Below are positions 35,571 through 46,242 of a DNA stretch of 64,000 nucleotides, piece after piece. How positions within the stretch are numbered: position 1 is the first letter of the stretch; each line of letters begins with the position of its first letter. A model generated the notes under the pieces. It saw nothing but the letters and a program-made list of their open reading frames with translations. It had not been told where the DNA came from and ran no database searches. The position numbers and the translations under genes were made by a program. The DNA lies in contig CM048847.1 of the NCBI GenBank assembly GCA_026545225.1, forward strand, positions 12,208,501 through 12,272,500, in the 5' to 3' direction. This DNA is from Cornus controversa (Eukaryota; Streptophyta; Magnoliopsida; Cornales; Cornaceae).

Positions 35571-36452
35571 GCATCCCAACCTTTAAGGAATTTCATTCTC
35601 AAAATTAAAATGTACCTTAAGTGGTGAACAACTCGGGATACTTAGAATGCACTTATTGTTCTCGTTCCCACATTGCTTATTCCACTCCATGGTGTCTCTA
35701 AAGTACCTTGACCAATGGAATGGTCTTGCCTCTGAAGTACTTGGTCTATAGTATCTAGAATCTGAATCAGCCTCTCCTCGTATGACACGCCCTCCTCAAC
35801 CTCAAGGTCTATCCAATCTAGCACATGTGAAGGATCTGGTTCATACTTTCTCGACATAGACACCTGAAAAGTATTGTGTACACTTGACATTTGTGGTGGC
35901 AATGCCAAATGATACGTAACCTCACGAACTCAATCCAAAATCTCAATCCTCTCTGTGGTGAGAGCTTTAGGAAGACATGGTCCCCCACCTTAAATGCCAA
36001 ATGTCATCGCCTTCTATCGAGATAACTTTTTTAACGATTTTATGTAGTAAGTAACTGCTGCCTTATTACCTTGATCTTCTTCATAGTCTCTTGAACTAAA
36101 TTTGGCCCCAAGGAAACTATCTCTCCGACCTCAATCCAAATGATAGGTGACCTACACGGCCTACCATATAATGCCTCGAATAGATCCATCTCAATGCTAG
36201 CTCGATAGCTATTGTTATAGGCAAACTCCACCAATGGAAGGTGATCCTCCTAACTACCCTAAAGATCAAGTACACATGCTTACAGTATATTCTCTAAAAC
36301 TTGAATAGTACATTTGGACTAACCATTCGTTTGAGGATGAAAAGTCATACTAACACAAAGTTCTGTATCAAGCACTGCTTGGAAACTCTGCCAAAATCAT
36401 GATGTAAATCATGGGTCACGATCTAATATAATAGAAACTGACATGCCATGAA
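35571..36452 (-). pseudogene. Element B integrase C-terminal half remnant
   Basis: Minus strand from 36452: LHGMSVSIILDRDP, then FHPQTNG, EFAYNNSYRASIEMDLFEAL, YGRPCRSPIIW, MAFKVGDHVFLKLSPQRGL, ALPPQMSSVHNTFQVSM, and a chromodomain-like tail VLQRQDHSIGQGTLETPWSG. This is the end of a Tekay/Del-type integrase, with stops at several points. The N-terminal half is missing: LTR C begins at the next base. Confidence 0.85.
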
Positions 36453-38797
36453 TGTAAGAGCCATGACCATTTTTGATCGGTTTTCCTTTAATTTCATTTA
36501 TTGTCATATTAATGTTTTTAATGATTATATATGTGTTTCAAATGTAAAATATATGTTTAGAGAACTTATTTGAGGTTTGAGAAAGTTTTCAGAGCGTTTG
36601 ACAAAAGTTGACTTTTCAGATCCGGTTGACCCGAGACACGGGCCCCGTGGGCCTAGAAAATTCAAAAGTGTCAGAATAACTTCAAATTTGGTGAGTATCT
36701 TAAATAAAATATTTCACACGCTACGGAGTCAATTTCATGCGAATTGGAGTTACAAAACTCAAAAACTGAGCCCAGAAAGGTTTAGTGAAAATGTAGTGGC
36801 ATTTTTGTAAATAAGTGTAGGTTAAATTCTATAAATAGCAAAAGAGAATGCCCAGCCCTCATTTCTCATTCTCCTCAACTGAATGGAGAAATATACATAT
36901 ATCTATATATATCAACATCTTCTTCTTCCTTTCTCTATTGATTTTAAGGGGCTTAGGTCCATAGTTAGAGTTGACCGAAGAAGAGAGAAATGATCTACGT
37001 ACTAAGGGCTCGAGTTTGATCCATCTAAAATTAGTTTCGAAGAATGTTGAGTTTTTGGTGAGAATTGAGAAAATCATTTGGAAGCTCTTCCAAATTGAGC
37101 TAGGGATGTCTATCCCATAGAATTTGAGATTTTTGTGAGTATATTGGTTGTTAAGGCAACCAATTGGTTATGTGGGTATAATTAAATATTTTTTAATATT
37201 AAATTATTCTCAATTATGCCATTAAATGTGTTATCTATGCTAAAAGATGTGAAAACATGTTTATAATTTTTGTAGACGATTATATAAGCATGTTGGGATT
37301 GAATTGTGAAGTAATTATGTGAAAACATGTATAAGTGTGAAGGTGACACTTATGTATTTGATAAAATATCTTGGAAGTATGTTTAAATGTGAAACATGAT
37401 TAATTGTCCATTTAAGTGATGTGAAATGTGTATTATGTGAAACATGCTCAATGTGAGAAGGCGTGATGACAACGTGGAAAGTGTACAGGCATGATAATTA
37501 ATGTTACATTGCTATGAATTGTATGTATACACCACAATGAGTATATTGAATCCATCTTCATTCATTGGAAAATGCATGGTGAAGGTGGTGAAGGCAATTA
37601 ACGCGGTGAAATCCACTCGGTAAAACAACGAAGTATTTTGATAAAAGTACCCTCAGGAATTGGTTAATAATGAGGTCTTCTTGTAAAGGTAACCCTTGTT
37701 ATGTGGGATTAATTGTCCAAGAGAATTGGATACCAATGGATATGTGGAGAGGATAAGGGAGTTGTGCATATCATGTTGCATTACACTTTGCTTATGATAT
37801 GGTTGTGTTATATGGATATTTTCTAAACATGATTAAATGCAAATGTATGTTTATGTGGTATTCACGGAACTTGCAGAATTATGTTTTAGACATTCCTACT
37901 GAGCGTGTGGTTGTTTATCCCATGAGGATTAATTATTTTAAGGAAATAGAAAAGATGATAGAGTCTCCCCAATAAAGTATTGGCGTGGAGCGGATTTGAT
38001 TTCATTTAAAGACTTGTTATTGCTTTAGTTGAATGCATGTTCGGATTATGGACTATATGCATGTGAAAAACATGTAAAGACCATTTGTGTTTCAAGAACA
38101 TGTATTGCCTATGCTTTATGGTTTGATACGTTTAAATATGGTTTCTAAGTATGTGTTATTCATGACTTATGATTTCATACATTATAAGCATGGTTTTGAG
38201 GATGATAAAATGTTAAATGTTTAAATAATGATTCTTCATTGCTGTTTATTTTTCATATGTATGAACTTGTGAGAATGGTTGTGAATGAGTTGGTATAATG
38301 AGGTGTATGTATGTATAGAATGATCCCTTTTAGTTATGAACATTGTGGAGGATGAATTGAGAATTGAAAACAGGAGAAAACTGGTTCTGGAGAGTTTCAA
38401 CCGGCTGAAACTTCCATCAGCCGATGAAAATGGTGAGATACCGAATGTTTGTAATTGCAGACTCTGCAGTTACCTATTTCGGCTGACCAAAACTAAAGGG
38501 TAGCCAACCGATGGATTGCCCAGGTTTCAGCCTACTAATGGTTCACCCTTCAACCGATTAAAACCTGACTGTAGGCCTATTATGTGTTGATTGGACAGTT
38601 AGAGTTCATGAGTCTCACATAGTGACTCATGGTGAGTGAAATTAAGCTTCCATTATGTTATAATGATGATGATTGAGAGTTTAATCTAAGTGTTCCATAT
38701 AGGAGACTTGGGTAAGTTTAGAGTGAATATGATTAGGTGCGTGGGTTTATGACTTAATCACCCTTAATTTTTGAGAGTTGGAAATTAGGGCATAGCA
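36453..38797 (+). mobile_element. 5' LTR of gypsy element C
   Basis: Starts TGTAAGAGCC directly against element B integrase and ends GGGCATAGCA two bases before a perfect primer-binding site; 2345 bp, non-coding. It includes CTATAAATAGC (36829-36839), a likely TATA box, about 380 bp in, and a word block near its 3' end. Confidence 0.85.
38391..38575 (+). repeat. Word block in LTR C: GTTTCAACCGGCTGAAAC type
   Basis: GTTTCAACCGGCTGAAAC (38394-38411) is an 18-bp inverted repeat with one mismatched pair. Variants CATCAGCCGATGAAA, TTTCGGCTGACCAAAAC, AGCCAACCGATGG, TTTCAGCCTACTAATGG and CAACCGATTAAAACC follow. The block lies 222-406 bp from the LTR 3' end. Confidence 0.8.
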
Positions 38798-38799
38798 GC

Positions 38800-38812
38800 T
38801 TGGTATCAGAGC
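38800..38812 (+). other. Primer-binding site of element C
   Basis: TTGGTATCAGAGC, a perfect complement to the 3' end of plant initiator Met-tRNA, two bases after the LTR. Confidence 0.9.
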
Positions 38813-39220
38813 ACTAGGTCAAATACCTAGGGGCGATGGGTATTGGATAGATCATGTGTAGATTCGGAATAGGTTAGAACCCTTAAGATTGATAACCTAG
38901 AAATACTTATGGACATGACGTAGTTAATTAGAAACTTTTGTGCATGTGAAAGGTGCTTACATGATAAAAAGTGTTAAGTGTTTATGTTATAACAACATGT
39001 TATCTAATATGTGTTGAAATGTAAGCGTACTTATGTGATAACATATGTATATGTTATGTGTGAGGTGAGAACATGTTTATGTGATTATTGAAAATCATGT
39101 CTATGTGCCACTTGTGAAATGATAACGTGTTGTTATGTTGTGTAGTTATTTAATTATAATGAACATATAGCATGAGATAACTTGTTGTGTTGACCTATGT
39201 CTCGAATATATAGAGATATG

Positions 39221-40200
39221 CCACCAAGACGTAGAGGAAGACCAGTTGGAGGTGAGGTACCTGAGGGGGATCGTTTGATTAATAACATGACTGCGACTCT
39301 TAAGGATTTTGTGCGAACGGACACTAATGAGATGCAACAACTGATAGAAAATGAGTTTGAAGGAGTTTTAAATTCATCACTTGCTTTAAGAAGTTGATGC
39401 CTCAAAGTTTTGAGGGTAGTTCGGATCCGTTAATAACGGATAATTGGTTGGAGCAAGTGGAAAAATACTTTAAAATGATGTCCACACTCGATGATGGCAT
39501 GAAAGTTATTCTTGCTACCTATTTGTTTTCAGGTGGAGCTGAACTTTGGTGGAAGTCGGTGAGTGACCGATACGATGTCGAGACAATGCCATGGGAAGAG
39601 TTTAAGACTCTATTCCTTGAGCATTATTTTTCTAAACCAAAGAGGAGGGCTTTGAGGAAGGAATTTGAGGACTTGGTTGATGATGGGATGACCGTCACAA
39701 AATATAAGGACACGTTCATTTCTCTTTCACACTTCGCACCTAAAGTAGTGAGAGATGAGGAAGAGAAGACGTGGAGGTTTCTCAATGGCCTCACCATTTA
39801 GTTAGACCATTTATGTTAATTTTGGGGTTGAAGGTATATGCCAAGGCAGTTGAAAAGGCCTTGATGTCAGAAGCTGAAGTGAAAAATAAGCAAGAGAAGA
39901 GAGTGGCATTGAGGTAAAGCAAGGCTTTGACAGTGGCTTCAGAGGGACACGCAAGGAAGAAGTTCAAGAGTTGTTCTTCTTATTTAGGGATTCAATGGGA
40001 TAACCTATTGCACGCTCTACACCTACCATTCCTTTGCCTTTGACATATGCTAGACCCGAGAGGGTGTGCTACCAGTCTAAGCAACTAGGACATCTCAAGA
40101 TAAATTGTCATATGCTTCAGCCTAACATGGTGACATGCTTTGGTTGTGTACAGTAGGGGCACATGAGGTGGGAATGCTCACAGTAGAGTGGGAATGTTAA
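39221..40200 (+). pseudogene. Element C gag
   Basis: Begins MPPRRRGRPVGGEVPEG at 39221. The frame closes at 39397 and resumes at 39394 as MPQSFEGSSDPLITDNWLEQ to YFSKPKRRALRKEFEDLVDD, the retrotransposon gag domain, nearly whole. Zinc knuckles near 40060-40190 read CYQSKQLGHLKINC and CFGCVQ-stop-GHMRWEC, both damaged. Confidence 0.85.
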
Positions 40201-40429
40201 GGGTGGACAAAGTGCTCAGGAAAGGTTGGCTCAGACCATAACTGCACAATCTGGCATTAGAGCATTGCCTCTACCATAACCATCTATGTCTACACAGAGT
40301 GCGAGACTAGTGAGGGGATCTACCCCTAGTGCATCCACACAATAGTCAGGTTTTTGAGCTGGTGGAACATAGGATCAGAGGGCACAGGGCAGGGTATATG
40401 TAGTAACACCCGCAGATACCTCTGCAGGA

Positions 40430-40720
40430 CCTTCAATGGTTAAAGGTATATTTCTGCTATATAATTCTTCGACACATGTACTGATTGATTCAGGTGCATC
40501 TTATTCATTTATTGCTACATCATTTGTGCGGGCACTAGGGCTAGAGATTAGTCTATTGGATAGTGCAGTTTGTGTTGATACGCTAGTGGGTGGTACAATG
40601 ATCCTTGATAGAGTGTTTTTCGGGGATGTGCTATTGAGATAGCTAGGAGGACGTTTGAGTTTAATTCATTCTCCTAGATATGAGTAGTTTTGATATCATC
40701 CTAGGGATGGATTAGTTATC
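40430..40720 (+). pseudogene. Element C aspartic protease remnant
   Basis: VLIDSGASYSFIATSFVRAL keeps the catalytic D-S-G-A-S loop. The frame breaks at 40640 and the linker SSFDIILGMD follows with a stop. Confidence 0.8.
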
Positions 40721-40859
40721 GGAGTTTCATGCTACGATTGACTATTTTAGAGGGATAGTGACGATTTGTACGTCTGAGGGCGGTTGCTTTTATTTTGTTG
40801 GGGATCGAATCGATTCATATACTTCATCATGTTGTGGCATTAGTATTCGGGAGTGACAC

Positions 40860-41651
40860 AGTTTTATCTTGGCTAGTCTTTTGATCGAGGGAGATGAGAT
40901 TCTGAGAGAGGTATATCCAGCGGTGGTATGTGAGTACCTAGATGTCTTTCCAGAGGATTTGACAGATTTGCCTCCCAAGAGAGAGGTAGAGTTCGGGATT
41001 GACCTTATACCCGACATGGCGCCCATTTCTATGGCACCATATCGAATGGCACCAGCGAAGTTGGTGGAATTGAAGCGCCAATTAGATTATTTGAAAGCTA
41101 AAGGCTTTATCAGACCAACTGCATAATTGTGGGGAGCGCCGATGTTGTTTGCAAAGAAGAAAGATGGTGCTTTGAGATTGTGCATTGATTACTGAAAGTT
41201 AAATCATGTGACAATCAAGAACAAGTATCCGTTGCTAAGGATAGATGACCTATTTGATCAATTAAAGGGAGCTCACTACTTCTCAAAAATTAATTTAAGG
41301 TCTGGTTACAATCAATTGAGGATAAAGGATGAGAATATCCATAAAATGGCTTTTTGTATGCGGTATGGACACTTTGAATTCCTTGTAATGCCATTCGGTT
41401 TGACTAATGCACCGGCGACATTTATGGATTTAATGAACCGCGCATTCCATGAGTACTTTGATACTTTTGTGGTAATGTTTGTGGATGATATACTTGTGTA
41501 CTCATCTTTAGAGGAGGAGCGCGAGTTACATTTGAGAACAGTTTTACAAGTCCTTCGAAAGCGCCGATTGTATGCTAAGTACGAAAAGTGCAAATTTTGG
41601 CTCCAAAAGGTGAAATTCCTTGGACATATTATTTCTGGAGGTATCAGTTGA
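40860..41651 (+). pseudogene. Element C reverse transcriptase
   Basis: [20 protein letters not shown], a stop at the conserved W position, LRLCIDY, then a long intact stretch from [20 protein letters not shown] through [20 protein letters not shown] and [19 protein letters not shown] to [16 protein letters not shown]. The two catalytic Asp residues of FVDD are intact. A frameshift at about 41640 ends the frame. It is the best preserved polymerase in the window. Confidence 0.9.
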
Positions 41652-42240
41652 TCCATCTAAGATTGAGGTTGTGGTGAGTTGGGAGAGTGTGAAGAGTGTT
41701 TTTGAGATTCAAAGTTTTATTGGTTTGGAGGGCTACTACAGAAGGTTTGTGAAGGACTTCTCTAGTATTGAATCCCCTATGACGCGACTCACTCGTAAGG
41801 GTTTGAAGTTTGTGGGGAATGAAACATGTGAGTTAGATTTTCATGAATTGAAGAAGCGGTTAACTACAGCTCCTATTTTTGTGTTACCCGAGTGTGGCTT
41901 GGGGTATGTCATTTATTATGATGCTTTGGGGAGCAGACTAGGTTGTGTGTTGATGCAATGTGCAAGAGTAGTTGCATACGAGTCTAGACAATTAAAGACT
42001 CGCAAGTATAATAATCATGCGCATGACCTAGAGCTAGCAGCGGTAATCTTTGCTTTGAAAGGGTGGAGACACTACTTGTATGGTGAGAGATTCGAGGTGT
42101 ATTCAGATCATAAAACTCTCAAGTACCTTTTCTTCCAAAAGCACTTGAATATGAGACTGAGGCGATGAGTTGAGTACATGGAGGATTACAATTTTGATTT
42201 GCAATACCATCCGGGAAAAACAAATGTAGTGGCAGTGCTT
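41632..42240 (+). pseudogene. Element C RNase H domain
   Basis: [20 protein letters not shown], then [35 protein letters not shown] and [20 protein letters not shown]. The frame stops at 42166 (LNMRLRR-stop) and continues as VEYMEDYNFDLQYHPGKTN. Confidence 0.85.
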
Positions 42241-42439
42241 TGAGTAGAAAGTCTCACGGAACTCTAGCTAGCATAGCTATTCGGGAATGGAAAATGATGA
42301 AAGATTTCTTAGAGTTGAGGTTGTATTTCAGTGATGATGGTGAGTCGACTACGTTGTTTAGATTGGTAGCTCAACCTATGCTTGTGAGCAAGGTGATTAA
42401 GGCACAGAAATGAGATAGTGAGTTAGAGTCTATTCACTC

Positions 42440-42905
42440 ACGATTGTTAGTGGTATGACAATGAGAGATTGGACTTTGTATTCCGATGGGGGTCTACGAT
42501 TCAGAGGATTGATGAGGTTCCTTCTGATTGTCATGATAATGTATTACAGGAATTTCATCATTCTTGTTTTGCAGTTCATCCTAGTGGTACCAAAATGTAT
42601 CACAATGTGAAATGCCAATATTGGTGACGAGGTATGAAGAAGGATGTGGCACAGTTTGTGACGAGGTGCCTTACTTGTCAACAAGTAAAGGCAGAACATT
42701 AAAAGCCAGCTGGGTTGTTGCAACCATTACCAATGGTAAAGTGAAAATGGAAACATATTACCATGAATTTTGTTACGAGTCTTCTGAGATCAAACAAAGG
42801 CAACGATACAGTTTGGGTTGTTGTGGATAAATTGACCATAACAGCTCATTTCTTATCTATGAGGTTGAATAATGATGTGAGGAGGCTCAATAAACAATAT
42901 GTAGA
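42440..42905 (+). pseudogene. Element C integrase N-terminal half remnant
   Basis: HHCC zinc-binding region in pieces: FHHSCFAVHPSGTKMYHNVK, RGMKKDVAQFVTRCLTCQQVK, then VVVDKLTITAHFLSMRLNN and NKQYV. Coding ends at about 42903, where an AT-rich tandem sequence begins. The lost part is just what remains of element B on the other strand. Confidence 0.8.
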
Positions 42906-42985
42906 ATACAAAATTTAAGAAAAAAAATTCAAAATACAAAATTTAAAAATAAAAAATTCAAAATACAAAATTTTGAATTTAAATA
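42903..42985. repeat. About 30-bp AT-rich tandem repeat at the end of element C
   Basis: Three imperfect copies of AATACAAAATTTAAAAATAAA plus AAATTC. It lies precisely where integrase coding stops. Confidence 0.7.
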
Positions 42986-45185
42986 TCTAATATTTGATCT
43001 CTATATCTTCAATTTGAATTTTGGATTGCAAACGTGGCCGTGTAGAAAAATATTTTACAAAGTTTTGAACTTGAGACCTCTTGTGGAGTAGATTGCACAA
43101 AATACCATCTCTCTTACAATTCTTCTTATGTTCATCTTCGGCTATATATATCATTTTTAGCCCTTTTTTACTGCTTTTCTTTTTATTTGGAAATCAACCC
43201 CTATAAAACATAAAATGCAATGATAAGAATATTTAAATAAATAAAAGAGTAATTAACAACTTATTTTGGGATATAAAATAGCAAGTTTTGTGCACTTATC
43301 AAATTACCCCAAAACGAGATTTTGCTAGTCCTTACAAATACAGTCAAAAGAGATTAGTGCGCAAAATTGCTACTTTTATTTAACTCCTAACTAAAGATGT
43401 GCCACTTTCGCAGGCTGTTCTTGATTGCATTTACCATATGCAATAAGGCCTTAAACCCGTAGGTTACCCCTAGGGGACGAGCTATAATGGTTTGCAGTGA
43501 AGATACCCACAAACTTCCTAACTACTACAAAAGAAGAGTTGCTTTAAGGCAATAGTTTCCCCTACTGTTCAGTGAATCTCCTGTACATCCATGAAACATG
43601 AAAAAAAAAATTGTTTAGACTCTCATATACAATGAGCTACTAGGGTGTCATAAAAATAAACATTAAGGAAAATTCATCCACAAGTAACCTAGAAGCAGAG
43701 TGCATGTGTGTGAAGTCAATAAAAAGCCATCCTCAAATCCAAGTAATGTAATTTCTATGGCACTAGAAGAAAAAGACGTTTTGACTTCAAATCTCACAAG
43801 TAAATATCTCTCTAAAAGAACAACTCTTGAATATTTGACTAATTATTTCTCTCAGTTGTATGTGAGTAGAAACTTTGTTTTCAAAGTAAAAGCAAGCTCA
43901 CACACTAATATAAACAACCGATACATATAAATAGAAAAGTCTCATGATAGGAATGTTGATCACTTTTGGGAGAATGTCGAGCTACCCACCATAGCGCCTT
44001 CTCACTTATTACCTACTATCATATATTTCCATCAATCTTACAGGTGGTGATTAGGATGAGGTTGTAGGTGAATGTTTCTGAGATTAATGAGTCTTCAAAA
44101 TATCTCAAAGGTAAAACTGGTCTTCTCCTTTTCTTTTTCTTTTTTTCTTTTTTTTTGGTCTTCTCTTTTTTTTTCTTTTTTTCTTTTTTATTAAAATGAA
44201 ATATAATGATTTTCTTGGTCTCTTTTTCTTTGTACACAAGATCATCCTTATCTTTTTTAGAAACTAACAATAAAAACAAGGGATATGGTATGATATAAAA
44301 GTAGAAAAATAAATTACAAGACCTATGTTTCTCTTAACTTGAAGTGATTTCATTCTCAGTGATCAACTAAATTGAAAGATAATGAGACTAACAAAAATTT
44401 TTAATACAATATCCAAGAAAATTGAGTCATCTTATGACTCGGAGTTAGCATAAAACTCTCTACAAAGGTGAAAGGCACGAAAGCTCACAAGGTCTAAGTT
44501 TCCACTATTAGATCTTCCAGATTATCAGAAGGTTACTCACTTTTCAATTCGAATTGCAAAGTATGACTTTTTTGAAAAAAATATTTTTGCTTCTAAATGC
44601 TCATGATGCAATAATGTCTATCATTATATTACCCTAATAACAAGTTCAATTTAGATCTAAACATTAACATCTCTTGGATTTCATGAAGCGGATCATAAGT
44701 TAATCCAATCTCATCATTGTATAGGTATTATACTACCAAACATAATGATTTTTTTTTCTTTCATAAATAGAAAAAATGACTCTATTTTGGATCAAAAGAT
44801 TTTCAAAAGAAACATACGTTTTGATAAATCTACCCCACTCCCAAACAAAATACAACAATGTCCCTAGTGTTAAAGGACAATAACAAAATAAACAATGTAT
44901 CAATGGAGATAGAGAGAAAAACATTGGAATAAATTACCGCAATTGTTCTAGTGTGGTAGAAGTACAGTGCCTGCAAAGATGCAATACATAATAATATAGA
45001 CTAAATGATTTAGAACTATATTAATCAAAGACTGTACCCCCAAACAAAATATAAACATATCTAGATAGAGTTTACAAAAAATCCTAAACTAAGTAGCAAA
45101 ACAACTAAATAGCTATAGAGCTATCGAGTAGGAGTGAAATATAACTAAATATAGTCTAAAATCAATCGGCGGGGTTGCCTCCCAG
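42986..45185 (-). mobile_element. Non-coding 3' part of the Athila/Tat element
   Basis: No gene. The phrases CACTTATCAAATTACCCC (about 43294) and GGCGGGGTTGCCTCCCAGGAGC (about 45168) are, to my memory, typical of the region 3' of pol in Athila/Tat elements read antisense. A T/C-rich run at 44117-44190 yields only a low-complexity Lys-rich frame. The LTR border was not found. Confidence 0.45.
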
Positions 45186-45189
45186 GAGC

Positions 45190-46242
45190 GCTAAGTTTAA
45201 TGTCTTCAGCCAGATGCAAAGGAGATAGTACCCCAAAAAGATTAATCTAAATAGATTGGATTGACGAGGAGAACGTCTTCAATTTTACGATCCTCTAATT
45301 CAAGAAAATGCTTTAGACGTTAAGCATTGACTTTAAATAACTTTTCATTCTTAGGATCTTGAACCTTAATAGCACCATGACTAGCAACATGGTGGACATA
45401 GTATGGACCAGACCATTGTGACCTCAACTTCCCAAGGAACAATTCAAGACGGGAATTATACAGAAGATCCTTTTGTCTTGGAGAGAAATCTTTTCTTAGA
45501 ATTTGTTTGTTATGTTCCAATTTGGTCTTAGCTTTATAAAACCTCGAACTCTTGTAGGCATCATTTCTGATTTCCTCTAACTCATCGAGTTGAAGTGACC
45601 TACATTCTCCGACTTAATCATAGTTAAAATTCATGGCCTTGATAGCCCAATAAGCACGGTGTTTAAGTTCGACAAGCAAGTGACATGTTTTGTTATAGAC
45701 CAAACGATATGGGGACATTCCTATAGGAGTCTTATAAGCAGTATGATATGCCCACAAAGTATCTTGGAGGTAGAGACTCTAGTCCTTCCTTGTGGGGTTA
45801 AGCCTTTTTTCTAAGATATGTTTGATCTCCCTATTAGATACCCCAGCCTGACCATTGGTTTGTAGGTGATAAGATAGGGCCACCTTGTTGGTGATCCCAT
45901 ATTTGGACATTAAGTTTGCAAAGAATTTGTCGCAAAAATGGGAACCATTATCACTAATTATGGCTCGAGGTACACCAAATCTAAGCAAAATTAAGTCTTT
46001 CAAGAAATCCACAATAACTCTATGGTCTGCTGTCTTGGTGGCTAACGCTTTTACCCATTTGGACACATAATCAACAACAAGAAGGATATAGATATACCCA
46101 AATGAGGAGGGAAAAGGTCCTTGAAGTCAATACCCCAAATATTAAAGATTTTGAGAACTAGAATTGATTGTTGGGGCCACTCATTACGCTTGGTAATCTT
46201 ACCTAACGATTGACATCTAGGACAAGAAAGACAGTAGGTATG
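45190..46242 (-). pseudogene. Athila/Tat integrase core and C-terminus
   Basis: Minus strand: CLSCPRCQSLGKITKRNEWP, WGIDF, VSKWVKALATKTADHRVIVD, FGVPRAIISDNGSHFCDKFF, HLQTNGQAGVSNREIKHILE, then [13 protein letters not shown] and LYNSRLELFLGKLRSQWSGP ending FKVNA. This is the integrase of an Athila/Tat-type gypsy element; the catalytic D-D-E residues appear present, but stops and shifts occur. It is cut at 46242 by LTR D and continues at 48974. Confidence 0.85.

Noticed and set aside
36453..42905. Self-integration of one element as the sole explanation for B and C
   Set aside because: LTRs B and C are too different to be the two LTRs of one insertion; kept only as a possibility within a finding.
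44019..44279. Lys/Glu-rich minus-strand frame
   Set aside because: It is a translation of a T/C-rich low-complexity run in the Athila/Tat 3' region.
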